Source: Eubacteriales bacterium (GTDB taxonomy: Bacteria; Bacillota_A; Clostridia; Christensenellales; Aristaeellaceae). From it: a DNA stretch of 10,339 bases. The DNA is taken from contig JAQUXV010000068.1 of the NCBI GenBank assembly GCA_028692205.1, forward strand, positions 1-10,339. Reading direction: 5' to 3'. The notes under the pieces were generated by a model that worked only from the letters and a program-made list of their open reading frames with translations, was not told the DNA's origin and ran no database searches. Shown here piece by piece: positions 1 through 6,676 of this stretch. Each line of letters starts with the position of its first letter. Position 1 is the first letter of the stretch. A program made the translations under genes and the position numbers.

Positions 1-26
1 CGGCGCTCGCGGCGCGGCTGAAGTAA
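1..26 (+). CDS. C-terminal end of an upstream gene (partial)
   Basis: Codons from position 3 read A-L-A-A-R-L-K and end at TAA 24-26, a plausible Ala/Leu-rich helical C-terminus. The fragment is too short to identify. Another frame also closes early (TGA 19-21), so even the frame is uncertain. If this is a real gene end, it lies 248 bp before the transketolase start, and its gene could belong to the same sugar locus, for example as a transporter; that is inference only. Confidence 0.35.
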
Positions 27-44
27 GGTACATTTTGGCAAGAC

Positions 45-100
45 GATTTTCCACCTCCCCCGGGCGAGTTAACGCTTGCGCCGGGGGAGCGCGGAAAAAC
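45..100. repeat. Long GC-rich inverted repeat (hairpin) before the transketolase operon
   Basis: CTCCCCCGG (55-63) pairs perfectly with CCGGGGGAG (81-89). The inner arm GCGAG (64-68) pairs with CTTGC (75-79) using one G-T pair, with loop TTAACG. Outside the core, TTTTCC pairs with GGAAAA after a small internal mismatch. The T-rich arm is upstream and the A-rich arm downstream, the reverse of an intrinsic terminator, and this holds on either strand. It is therefore better called a stable RNA hairpin or protein site between the upstream gene and the operon. Function unknown. Confidence 0.6.
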
Positions 101-187
101 ACGCCGGTATGCTTCCACGGCGGAAACTATTTACAGATAAGCGTATAAACGATTCCGCTTTCAGAAGCTCCGGCTTTCCAACAGAAA

Positions 188-216
188 TTGCGGCACAGGC
201 GATATTCTTTTACACT
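188..216 (+). promoter_or_regulatory. Weak candidate promoter for the transketolase operon
   Basis: TTGCGG (188-193), a 17-nt spacer, then TACACT (211-216): 3/6 and 4/6 matches to the sigma-A consensus. This would put the transcript start near 223, about 50 nt before the start codon. No better pair is visible between 27 and 274, so the operon may instead be read from an upstream promoter outside the window. Confidence 0.3.
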
Positions 217-259
217 TGGTTTGCCCGATATCGCCCGATGCCATAATCACCCTCAAGTC

Positions 260-265
260 AGGAGG
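260..265 (+). promoter_or_regulatory. Ribosome binding site deciding the transketolase N start
   Basis: A perfect AGGAGG lies 9 nt before ATG 275. The same frame stays open upstream to an ATG at 188, but that one has no such site, so translation is placed at 275. Confidence 0.85.
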
Positions 266-274
266 TTTAATTAC

Positions 275-1099
275 ATGGACGCAAAACAAATCCAAATGCT
301 GGCCAACCAACGGAGGGCTGATGCGATAACCATGATTTATCGCGCCAGCACCGGGCACACCGGCGGCTCGATGAGCGCGCTGGACATTATTTCCGTATTG
401 TATTATGACGTGCTGAATGTACGCCCGCGGGAGCCTATGTGGCCGGAACGCGACCGTTTTCTGCTCTCCAAGGGGCACAGCGTGGAAGGCTATCTGGCGG
501 TGCTGGCGGACAAGGGGTTTTTCTCCAAGGAAGCGCTGGCGACTTTTTCGCAGGCGGGCAGCGGGCTGATCGGCCATCCCAACAACTGTGTGCCGGGTGT
601 GGAACTGTGTACCGGCGCGTTGGGGCACGGGCTGCCCATCGGCGTCGGTATGGCGCTCGCCGCCAAACGTCTGGGAAAAGATTACCGCACTTTTGTGCTG
701 ATGGGCGACGGGGAACAGGGCGAGGGCAGCGTTTGGGAAGCGGCCATGTCCGGCGCGAACTATCATCTGGACAACCTGTATGCGATCATCGATCGAAACG
801 GGCTGCAGATCAGCGGCAGTACGGAGAACGTGATGGCGCTGGAGAACTTCCGCGCCAAGTGGGAAGCTTTCGGCTGGGCAGTTGATGAAGTGGACGGCAA
901 CGACCCGGCTGCGCTGCTGAATTACTTTCACCATGTAAAATCGGAAGGCAAACCGCACTGCCTGATTGCGCATACCGTGAAGGGCAAGGGATTGCCGTTT
1001 GCTGAAAACCGCAAGGAATGGCACCATAAGGTGCCTACAGCCGAGCAGCTTAGCGAGGCGTACGCCGCGCTGGGCGTGAAGGGAGTTGACTGGGCATGA
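275..1099 (+). CDS. Transketolase, N-terminal (ThDP-diphosphate-binding) subunit
   Basis: This is the 274-aa N-terminal half of a split, thiamine-diphosphate-dependent transketolase. Visible family marks: GHTGGS at residues 27-32, SKGH at 65-68 and GHPN at 100-103 (active-site histidines), the ThDP/Mg motif GDGEQGEG starting at 144 with the partner Asn at 175, and KGKG at 236-239 followed by WHHK near 249, matching the C-terminal histidine region. The length is normal for a split N subunit, compared with about 660 aa for fused enzymes. Start at 275 is chosen for its perfect Shine-Dalgarno; the frame upstream to 188 lacks one. The stop overlaps the next start by ATGA (1096-1099), so the two subunits are probably translated together and assemble in the cytoplasm. 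One small deviation is ALGHG where ALGQG or SLGQG is usual. The substrate is not evident from the sequence. In this operon the enzyme probably takes a ketose phosphate made by the kinase downstream rather than serving only the pentose phosphate pathway. Confidence 0.93.
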   Translation: MDAKQIQMLANQRRADAITMIYRASTGHTGGSMSALDIISVLYYDVLNVRPREPMWPERDRFLLSKGHSVEGYLAVLADKGFFSKEALATFSQAGSGLIGHPNNCVPGVELCTGALGHGLPIGVGMALAAKRLGKDYRTFVLMGDGEQGEGSVWEAAMSGANYHLDNLYAIIDRNGLQISGSTENVMALENFRAKWEAFGWAVDEVDGNDPAALLNYFHHVKSEGKPHCLIAHTVKGKGLPFAENRKEWHHKVPTAEQLSEAYAALGVKGVDWA

Positions 1100-2019
1100 G
1101 CAAGGAAGCGGCCAGAACGGCCTTTACCCGCACGCTGTTGGAACTGGCGCGGGAAGATAAATCCATCTATGCCGTTGCCACGGATAGCCGCGGTAGCGTA
1201 ACCCTGACGGATTTTGCGGATGAACTGCCGAATCAGTTTGTGGAATGCGGCATTGCCGAGCAGGATGCTATCGGCATTTCGGCAGGCTTGGCAAACGGCG
1301 GCGTACGGCCCTTTGTGTGCGGCCCGGCGTGTTTCTACTCCCTGCGCTCGGCCGAACAGGTAAAGGTGGATGTGGCTTACAGCCATATGAACGTGAAGAT
1401 TATCGGGGTTTCGGGCGGCGTAAGCTACGGGGCGCTGGGCTCTACGCACCATGCCACGCAGGATATCGCGCTGATGCGCGCCATACCGGGGCTGGAGATT
1501 TACCTGCCCGCAGACGGCCCGCAGATGGCGGCGCTGACGAAATACCTGGCAAAATCCAACGAGCCCGCGTATGTGCGTATGGGCCGCGGCGCGGTGCCGA
1601 CAATATACGAAGAAAACGCGCCTTTTACCCCCGGCAAGGCAAACCGATTGAAAAAGGGTACGAAAGCGGCTATTATCGCCTGCGGTGAATTGGTCTATCC
1701 CTCTTTACAGGCAGCGGAACTGCTGGCCGAAGAGGGCATCGACGTATCGGTGTACGATATGCATACGCTGCGTCCGCTGGATGAGGAAGCGATTCTGGAA
1801 GCGGCGGAAACCGGCTACGTGGTCACCGTGGAAGAGCACGATGTTCACGGCGGGCTGGGCAGCGCGGTGGCGGAAACCCTGTCGCAGAAAAAACCGACCC
1901 GTATGCGCATTTTGGGCCTGCCGGACGAGAAGCTTTTTTCTGGCACCAGCGCGGAAGTGTTTGAACATTATCAGCTGACGCCGCAGGGCATTGTTCAGGC
2001 TGTAAAGCAGGGGCGGTGA
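1096..2019 (+). CDS. Transketolase, C-terminal (pyrimidine-binding) subunit
   Basis: This 307-aa protein carries the pyrimidine-binding domain and the C-terminal domain that complete the transketolase with the preceding subunit. The catalytic glutamate is E55 in VECGIAEQ, which activates the ThDP aminopyrimidine. The segment STHHATQDIALMR (from residue 116) and YVRMGRG (R161) correspond to the substrate and phosphate-binding region. The last 120 residues, with VYDMHTLRPLD and VEEHDVHGGLGSAVAE, form the usual transketolase C-terminal domain. The Asp of the GEDGPTHQ loop in fused enzymes is absent (GALGSTHH here), which occurs in split and DXS-like relatives. Translation starts inside the stop of the N subunit (4-nt overlap), and its own stop overlaps the kinase start (GTGA). 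This argues for one transcript and matched expression. A 1-deoxyxylulose-5-phosphate synthase role is unlikely because such enzymes are one fused chain. Confidence 0.92.
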   Translation: MSKEAARTAFTRTLLELAREDKSIYAVATDSRGSVTLTDFADELPNQFVECGIAEQDAIGISAGLANGGVRPFVCGPACFYSLRSAEQVKVDVAYSHMNVKIIGVSGGVSYGALGSTHHATQDIALMRAIPGLEIYLPADGPQMAALTKYLAKSNEPAYVRMGRGAVPTIYEENAPFTPGKANRLKKGTKAAIIACGELVYPSLQAAELLAEEGIDVSVYDMHTLRPLDEEAILEAAETGYVVTVEEHDVHGGLGSAVAETLSQKKPTRMRILGLPDEKLFSGTSAEVFEHYQLTPQGIVQAVKQGR

Positions 2020-3497
2020 ACGCAGTGGAACGGTTTATCATCGCGATCGACCAAAGCACGTCGGCCAGCAAGGCGTTTCTGATCGACAGCCGGGGAAAAA
2101 TCGTAAAACGGTTTGCCAAACCTCATCAGCAGTATTATCCCAAACCCGCGTATGTGGAACATGATGCGGAGGAAATTTGGGAGAATGTGCGCGAGGGCGT
2201 GGCGGCAATGGCCGAAGGGCTGGAACCGGCGCAAATCGCAGGAATTGGCATCAGCAACCAGCGGGAAACGACCGTGCTGTGGGAGCGCGCTACCGGGAAA
2301 CCGGTTTGCCGCGCCGTGGTATGGCAGGATGTGCGGGGCGAAGCCCTGTGTAACGAATTGAAGCCATACAGCGAAACCATCCGGGAGAAAACCGGTCTGG
2401 CGCTGTCGGCTTATTACCCGGCGGCAAAGGCGGCAAGCGTATTGCGGGAGCAGCCTTCGCTGGCGAAACGTGCCCAAAGCGGAGAAATCTGCATCGGTAC
2501 GGTGGACAGCTACCTGGTGTACCGGCTTACAGGCGGGCGGGTGTTCCGTACCGACGTAAGCAACGCCAGCCGCACGGAACTGTGCGACCTGCATACGCTG
2601 CAGTGGGATCAATCCTTATGCGGGCTGTTCGGCATTCCGGTTGAATGCCTGCCGGAAATCGTTCCATCGGACGGCGATTTCGGCGTTACGGCTTGCGAAG
2701 ACGTTCCCGCCGGTATTCCCATCACAGGCGTGATGGGGGATAGCCACGCCGCGCTGTTTGGGCAGGGATGTTTGAAACGGGGTATGGCGAAAGCGACCTT
2801 CGGCACCGGCAGCAGCGTGATGATGAACGTCGGCACAATACCGCCGAAGTCCGACAACGGGCTTTCCGCGTCGGTGGGCTTTGGCTTTCGGGGCGAGACG
2901 TGCTATGTGCTGGAAGGCAACATCACCTGTTCGGCGGACACGCTGTGCTGGCTTCGCGACGAGGCGGAAATGGTGCCGGACGTTGAAAGCGTGGAGGCGA
3001 TTGCCGCGGGCGTGCCTTCCACCGAGGGCGTTTATCTGGTTCCCGCTTTTTCCGGGCTGGGCGCGCCGTACTTTGACGGTAAAGCCCGCGCGGCGATTAC
3101 CGGCATGAACCGGGGTACCCGGCGGGCGCATATTGTGCGCGCGGCGCTGGAAAGCATGGCCTATCAGGATGTGGATGTTATCGCGGCAATGCGCAGGGAT
3201 ACCGGCGAGGCGCTCGCCGAGCTCCGCGCGGACGGCGGACCAACCCGCAACCGGCTGCTGATGCAGCTGCTGGCGGATTTATTGGGCTGCGGGGTGCGCT
3301 GCGCGGCGCAAAGCGAGCTGAGCGCGCTGGGCGCCGGGTATATGGCCGGGTTGAAAACCGGCGTTTACGCCGAGCTGGAAACCATTCCGGCCTGTTGTGA
3401 AACCGGAGCGGCGTATCAACCCGCGATGGCGGAAAGCGAACGGGAACAGCTGCTTGCCGGATGGCGCTCGGCGGTGGAGCGCTGCCGCAAAGTTTAA
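2016..3497 (+). CDS. FGGY-family carbohydrate kinase, glycerol-kinase-like
   Basis: This 493-aa ATP-dependent sugar/polyol kinase aligns by eye along the full length of E. coli GlpK. Shared features: the N-terminal phosphate motif IDQSTSASK (11-19), YPKPAYVEHD (41-50), NQRETT (81-86), the base D242 in GDSHAALFGQ, GTG at 263-265, VPAFSGLGAPYFD, and the adenine-binding LRADGG and ALGAGYMAG segments. R83, E84, W103, Y133 and D242 match glycerol-binding positions. However, the Gln after the catalytic Asp is S243, and the Phe following GTGC in GlpK is S267, so the pocket is more polar and probably wider. I infer a ketose or branched sugar substrate (for example an apulose-like compound) rather than glycerol; this is not proven. 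Start: GTG 2016 overlaps the previous stop. GTG 2025, in the same frame and better spaced from AGGGGCGG, would give 490 aa. It lies between the transketolase and isomerase genes, consistent with the middle step of isomerase-kinase-transketolase. Confidence 0.9.
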   Translation: MNAVERFIIAIDQSTSASKAFLIDSRGKIVKRFAKPHQQYYPKPAYVEHDAEEIWENVREGVAAMAEGLEPAQIAGIGISNQRETTVLWERATGKPVCRAVVWQDVRGEALCNELKPYSETIREKTGLALSAYYPAAKAASVLREQPSLAKRAQSGEICIGTVDSYLVYRLTGGRVFRTDVSNASRTELCDLHTLQWDQSLCGLFGIPVECLPEIVPSDGDFGVTACEDVPAGIPITGVMGDSHAALFGQGCLKRGMAKATFGTGSSVMMNVGTIPPKSDNGLSASVGFGFRGETCYVLEGNITCSADTLCWLRDEAEMVPDVESVEAIAAGVPSTEGVYLVPAFSGLGAPYFDGKARAAITGMNRGTRRAHIVRAALESMAYQDVDVIAAMRRDTGEALAELRADGGPTRNRLLMQLLADLLGCGVRCAAQSELSALGAGYMAGLKTGVYAELETIPACCETGAAYQPAMAESEREQLLAGWRSAVERCRKV

Positions 3498-3507
3498 CGA
3501 AAGAGTG

Positions 3508-3524
3508 CGGGCGAATGCCGCCCG
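3508..3524 (+). other. Intercistronic hairpin before the isomerase gene
   Basis: CGGGCG (3508-3513) and CGCCCG (3519-3524) form a perfect 6-bp stem with loop AATGC, in the 43-nt gap between the kinase and the isomerase. No T-tract follows, and the strong AAGGAGG (3527-3533) begins 3 nt later. It is therefore not a terminator. It may affect mRNA decay or access to the ribosome binding site. Confidence 0.5.
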
Positions 3525-3540
3525 ATAAGGAGGCACAGGT

Positions 3541-4944
3541 ATGGCGACTTTTGGTGTGTTAATCAGTAACCGAAGCTTTTTCCCGGATCATCTGGTGCTG
3601 ACGACGCGCGAGAAACTTCTTGCGTCGCTGGAAAAGTGGGGACATAAGGTGATCACCCTGTCGACGGAGGACACGTTTATGGGGGAGACCATGACGTATG
3701 ACGAAGCAAAGAAATGCGCCGCGCTGTTCAAAGCGCATGAGGACGAACTGGACGGCGTGATTATCAGTCTGCCCAATTTCGGCGAAGAAACGGGCATTGC
3801 GGATGCCATGCGGTGGAGCGGGCTGGATTGCCCCATCCTGATTCAGGCGTGCGACGACGATTTTGACAAGCTCCAGTTGGAGAACCGTCGCGACGCTTTC
3901 TGCGGCAAACTGAGCCTGTGTAACAATCTGTACCAGTACGGCATTAAGTACACGCTCACCACGCGGCATACCTGCCCGGTGGACGGCGAGGAATTTCATG
4001 CCGATGTGGAACGGTTTGCCAGCATCTGCGCGGTCGTAAAGGCCATGCGAACCGCCCGTATCGGGCAAATCGGCGCGCGCGTGATGCCGTTCCGCACGGT
4101 GCGCTACTCCGAAAAGCTGTTGCAGCAGAGCGGCATCACCGTGGAAACCGAGGATTTCAGCGAGATTATGGCGGATATTGCCGCTATTACGGATGAACGG
4201 CAGATTGCCGACAAGGTGGCGGAGATTACCGGATACGGCAACGTCGCCCCCGGTACCGCGGACGAAAAATTGGTAAAACAGGCGAAGCTGTGCATCGCGC
4301 TGGAAAACTGGATGGCCGACCACCATTGCGAAGCCAGCGCCATCCAGTGCTGGGACAGCGTGGAAGCCAACTATGGCTGCGCCGTGTGCCTTGCGATGAG
4401 CATGATGGGTGAAAAGGGAATGCCCAGCGCCTGTGAAACCGACGTGATGGGTGCGGTGAGCATGCTGGCGTTGCTGAAAGCGGGCGGCGTGCCCCCGATT
4501 TATCAGGATTGGAACAACAATTACAAAAACGAGCCGAACAAGTGCATCAACGTGCATTGCAGCAACTACCCCGCCTGCGCGTTTGCTGAAAAGCCGGAGA
4601 TCGCCAACCTGGATATTCTGGCGACCACTCTGGGCGCGGAGGTAAGCTTTGGGGCGCTGAAGGGCCGGGTACGTCCGTCCAAGATGACCTTCCTGAAAGT
4701 GTCCACGGACGATAAGAATGGGAAAATCAAATGCTATCTCGGCGAAGGCACGTTTACCGACGATCCGCTGCCGACTTTCGGCGGCGTGGCGGTGTGCGAA
4801 GTGCCCGACCTGAACGGCCTGATGCGTCACCTGACGAAGAACGGTTATGAGCACCACGTGGCGCTGGCGCAGGCAAGCTGTGCGGATGTGCTGGAAGAAG
4901 CGCTGGGCAACTATATGGGTTGGGATGTATACCGCCACAGCTGA
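3541..4944 (+). CDS. L-fucose/L-arabinose isomerase family protein
   Basis: This 467-aa protein resembles the metal-dependent aldose-ketose isomerases of the FucI/AraA superfamily. The N-terminal MATFGVLISNRSFFP and the GVIISLPNFGEE segment fit the Rossmann-like first domain. CETDVMGA (E299) and IYQDWNN (D323) match the conserved Glu and Asp metal ligands, and EHHVALAQ (H438/H439) the C-terminal His ligand. At 467 aa it is shorter than classical FucI (about 590 aa) and near AraA (about 500 aa), so it belongs to a divergent branch often called simply fucose isomerase family. The start is secure: AAGGAGG lies 7 nt before ATG. It probably converts an aldose to the ketose that the upstream kinase phosphorylates. 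The true sugar (apiose, a pentose, a tetrose or a deoxysugar) cannot be read from the sequence. It is the last gene before the 5076-5115 terminator. Confidence 0.85.
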   Translation: MATFGVLISNRSFFPDHLVLTTREKLLASLEKWGHKVITLSTEDTFMGETMTYDEAKKCAALFKAHEDELDGVIISLPNFGEETGIADAMRWSGLDCPILIQACDDDFDKLQLENRRDAFCGKLSLCNNLYQYGIKYTLTTRHTCPVDGEEFHADVERFASICAVVKAMRTARIGQIGARVMPFRTVRYSEKLLQQSGITVETEDFSEIMADIAAITDERQIADKVAEITGYGNVAPGTADEKLVKQAKLCIALENWMADHHCEASAIQCWDSVEANYGCAVCLAMSMMGEKGMPSACETDVMGAVSMLALLKAGGVPPIYQDWNNNYKNEPNKCINVHCSNYPACAFAEKPEIANLDILATTLGAEVSFGALKGRVRPSKMTFLKVSTDDKNGKIKCYLGEGTFTDDPLPTFGGVAVCEVPDLNGLMRHLTKNGYEHHVALAQASCADVLEEALGNYMGWDVYRHS

Positions 4945-5075
4945 GACGGATTCATCAACAGCGAATCTGCTAATAACGCAGAAGCCTGACGGCGGGTGGT
5001 TTGCCCGGATAAGGTTTACATATCTGTGTGAAACGATGATATCGGGGGATAACCCGCGAGCCTAAAAACAAATAG
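4945..5075. other. Short non-coding stretch after the isomerase
   Basis: There is no supported gene. The plus-strand frame reading through here is a continuation in a shadow frame of the isomerase gene. I see no clear promoter for either neighbour. The stretch is probably the 3' untranslated end of the operon. Confidence 0.4.
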
Positions 5076-5115
5076 AAACAGGCGCGCGCCCTCGAGTTTG
5101 GGCACGCGCCTGTTT
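5076..5115. terminator. Bidirectional intrinsic terminator between the operon and the DUF1801 gene
   Basis: AAACAGGCGCG (5076-5086) pairs perfectly with CGCGCCTGTTT (5105-5115). One mismatch follows, then GCCC/GGGC, with loop TCGAGTTT. ACAAAT upstream and ATTTGT downstream can extend the pairing. On the plus strand the tail TGTTTGTAG is moderately T-rich; on the minus strand CTATTTGTTTTTAGG is better. It can end both converging transcripts: the operon (last stop 4944) and the ribokinase-DUF1801 unit (last stop 5213). Confidence 0.8.
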
Positions 5116-5212
5116 GTAGAAATTTGTGAGCCGAATTCGTACCCGAAAGCAAAAGCGACGGCTTCATACACGCAGTTACTTTTGGGGGATCATTCGCATG
5201 ATAGGTTTTACC

Positions 5213-5653
5213 TTACGGATCGCTATCCTTTTGGGTTCCTGAACGCGCTTTCAGCCGCACCTGTTCCACCCTCCAACGGGTAATGGCTGCGATTAGTTCA
5301 TAATCGATTGGCCGCCCGAGTGGAAACTGGATCGTACCCTTGGATGTTTTATATTCGGACAAATGGTTCACGAAAACCGAGGTCGCTTCTCCCCCGGGAA
5401 AGATGCTGATGTGGTTTTGGAATGCCGCGAAATGGATCAGATTTTCACCTTGCCGGAAGGTCGGCATCCGCCATGCGATGGTCTCCTGCGCGTCGGGTGC
5501 GGCGGAGCGTATGGTTTCGCGAATCTTCTGCAGCAAAGGCTGCACCGCTGCGGGGCAGGCGGCGATGTAACCGTCGATGGTGGCGATTTTGCCGCAGGTA
5601 TGGCTTTGATTTACCTGTGGAAACGAACGCCCGCATTGGGGACAGGTCCACAT
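5213..5653 (-). CDS. DUF1801 domain protein with N-terminal zinc knuckle
   Basis: This is a 146-aa cytoplasmic protein. Residues 1-22 carry a compact putative zinc site, C4-x2-C7-x10-H18-x-C20. Residues about 25-140 look like the DUF1801 (YdhG-like) fold: a helical start with LLQKIRETIRSAAPDAQETIAWRMPTF, then the strand pair LIHFAAFQNHISIFPGG, then the end pattern YKTSKGTIQFPLGRPIDYELIAAI typical of this family. The biochemical role of DUF1801 proteins is poorly established; a frataxin-like iron link has been suggested for some relatives. Start ATG at 5653 has AAAGGAGG 7 nt upstream. The gene begins 40 nt after the ribokinase stop on the same strand with no terminator between, so the two are probably co-transcribed. 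A link to sugar metabolism is not evident. It could be a passenger gene. Confidence 0.8.
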   Translation of the reverse strand: MWTCPQCGRSFPQVNQSHTCGKIATIDGYIAACPAAVQPLLQKIRETIRSAAPDAQETIAWRMPTFRQGENLIHFAAFQNHISIFPGGEATSVFVNHLSEYKTSKGTIQFPLGRPIDYELIAAITRWRVEQVRLKARSGTQKDSDP

Positions 5654-5693
5654 ATCATCGCCTCCTTTCGCGGGGATGGCGCGCGGGCCGGCG

Positions 5694-6575
5694 TTAAGCC
5701 GGATCGCTAAGCTCCCGCCAATCCGGAATGGAATCCGCCGCGCCTTTGCGGCTGACCGTGATGCTTGATGCGCGTGCCGCGCGTTCCAGTATCGCGGGCA
5801 ACGCCTCGCCGCGTGCCAGACCGGCTACAAGATAACCGGAAAAGGTGTCTCCGGCAGCGGTGGTGTCGACGGCTTTCACCTTGAAAGCGGGCTGGAAATA
5901 GGTTTGGCCTTCATGCACGCAATAAGCGCCCTGCACGCCGAGGGTCAGTACCGCGGACGCCTTTGGGTACAGCCGTGCCATGGCGGAAAGGATAGCATCG
6001 GGTTCGGTTTCGCCCGTTATGGCTTTCCCCTCGATTTCGTTCATAATGAACCAGCCTACGCAGTCCAGCGGGTAGGCGGAAAGCGCATCGTTAACGGGGG
6101 AGGGATTGAACACGGGGATCAGCCCGCGCTTGGCGGCCTTGCGCATAATAACGGGCGTGTTATCCAGCTCGTTTTGTAAAACGATCATGTCGCCCTCGGT
6201 AAAATCGTTCAAAACCGTGTCGATATCCTCGTCGGTTACGCGCACATTCTCGCCGGGACAGACGATGATGCAGTTTTGGCCCTGAGTATCTACCTGGATC
6301 ACCGTATGGGAGGAGGCGCCGGAAACACGGCGAATGTGGCGCGTATCCACGTGGTGGCGGGTAAGCGCGTCCAGCAAAATGTCTCCGTCTTCGCCCAGCA
6401 CGCCCGCGTGGTAAATTTCGCCGCCTGCTTTGGCAATCGCGATCGACTGGTTCAGCCCCTTGCCGCCGCAGTAAATTTGCATTCCGGCGGCCAGAATGGT
6501 CTCTCCGGGGCATACGGTATGCTCCACCGCATAGACTCTGTCAATGTTCATCGAGCCATAGTTAAGGATTTTCAT
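5694..6575 (-). CDS. Ribokinase-type PfkB sugar kinase
   Basis: This 293-aa kinase resembles RbsK along its whole length and would transfer phosphate from ATP to a sugar in the cytoplasm. Motifs: N10-x-D12 in SMNIDR (sugar binding), GGKGLNQ (37-43, PfkB signature 1), QNE at 134-136, NPSP (157-160), the NxxE motif N179-E182, and DTTAAGDTFSG (237-247, signature 2 with catalytic D243). RKGAADSIP near the end matches the monovalent-cation/C-terminal segment of ribokinases (RKGAQPSVP in E. coli). The length is normal (RbsK is about 309 aa). ATG 6575 has AAGGAG 9 nt upstream. It is transcribed divergently from the LacI gene by the promoter at 6648-6676, which is overlapped by candidate operators, so it is probably under that regulator. 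Ribose is the default substrate guess. A different pentose or a deoxysugar is possible, and no ribose transporter is in view. Confidence 0.88.
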   Translation of the reverse strand: MKILNYGSMNIDRVYAVEHTVCPGETILAAGMQIYCGGKGLNQSIAIAKAGGEIYHAGVLGEDGDILLDALTRHHVDTRHIRRVSGASSHTVIQVDTQGQNCIIVCPGENVRVTDEDIDTVLNDFTEGDMIVLQNELDNTPVIMRKAAKRGLIPVFNPSPVNDALSAYPLDCVGWFIMNEIEGKAITGETEPDAILSAMARLYPKASAVLTLGVQGAYCVHEGQTYFQPAFKVKAVDTTAAGDTFSGYLVAGLARGEALPAILERAARASSITVSRKGAADSIPDWRELSDPA

Positions 6576-6647
6576 TGGGTTTCGCTCCTTTTTTAACCGC
6601 GAAACAAGCGGAATGGTAAACTGGGAACTGCTGATAAATGTGTGCTC

Positions 6648-6676
6648 AGTATAGCATGGCGCATGAAACGTGTCAA
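6648..6676 (-). promoter_or_regulatory. Strong sigma-A promoter of the ribokinase-DUF1801 unit
   Basis: Read on the minus strand: TTGACA (6676-6671, perfect), a 17-nt spacer, then TATACT (6653-6648, 5/6), with an extended -10 TG one base before it. The predicted transcript start is near 6641, leaving a leader of about 65 nt before ATG 6575. The -35 box is flanked and overlapped by the two AAACGT-containing candidate operators, which suits repression by the adjacent LacI-family protein. Confidence 0.85.

Noticed and set aside
188..274. Longer N-terminus for transketolase N
   Set aside because: The extension has no ribosome binding site and no transketolase similarity; AGGAGG sits perfectly before ATG 275.
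161..1027. Open minus-strand frame opposite transketolase N
   Set aside because: It is a shadow of a motif-confirmed gene, with no ribosome binding site and no domain pattern.
275..2019. Sulfoquinovose (sulfo-transketolase) pathway
   Set aside because: That route also uses a split transketolase, but it needs no FGGY kinase, and no sulfo-sugar reductase or sulfoacetaldehyde enzyme is visible. It remains a lesser alternative.
3508..3524. Terminator between the kinase and isomerase genes
   Set aside because: The stem is only 6 bp, no T-tract follows, and a strong ribosome binding site comes immediately after.
3559..4938. Long open minus-strand frame (459 codons) opposite the isomerase gene
   Set aside because: It is an exact antisense shadow of a gene with clear family motifs. 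The product is rich in His, Arg and Ala with no recognisable domain, typical of GC-biased antisense frames.
5363..5710. Plus-strand frames over the DUF1801 gene
   Set aside because: They are shadows. The minus-strand reading has a strong ribosome binding site, a zinc knuckle and a family match.
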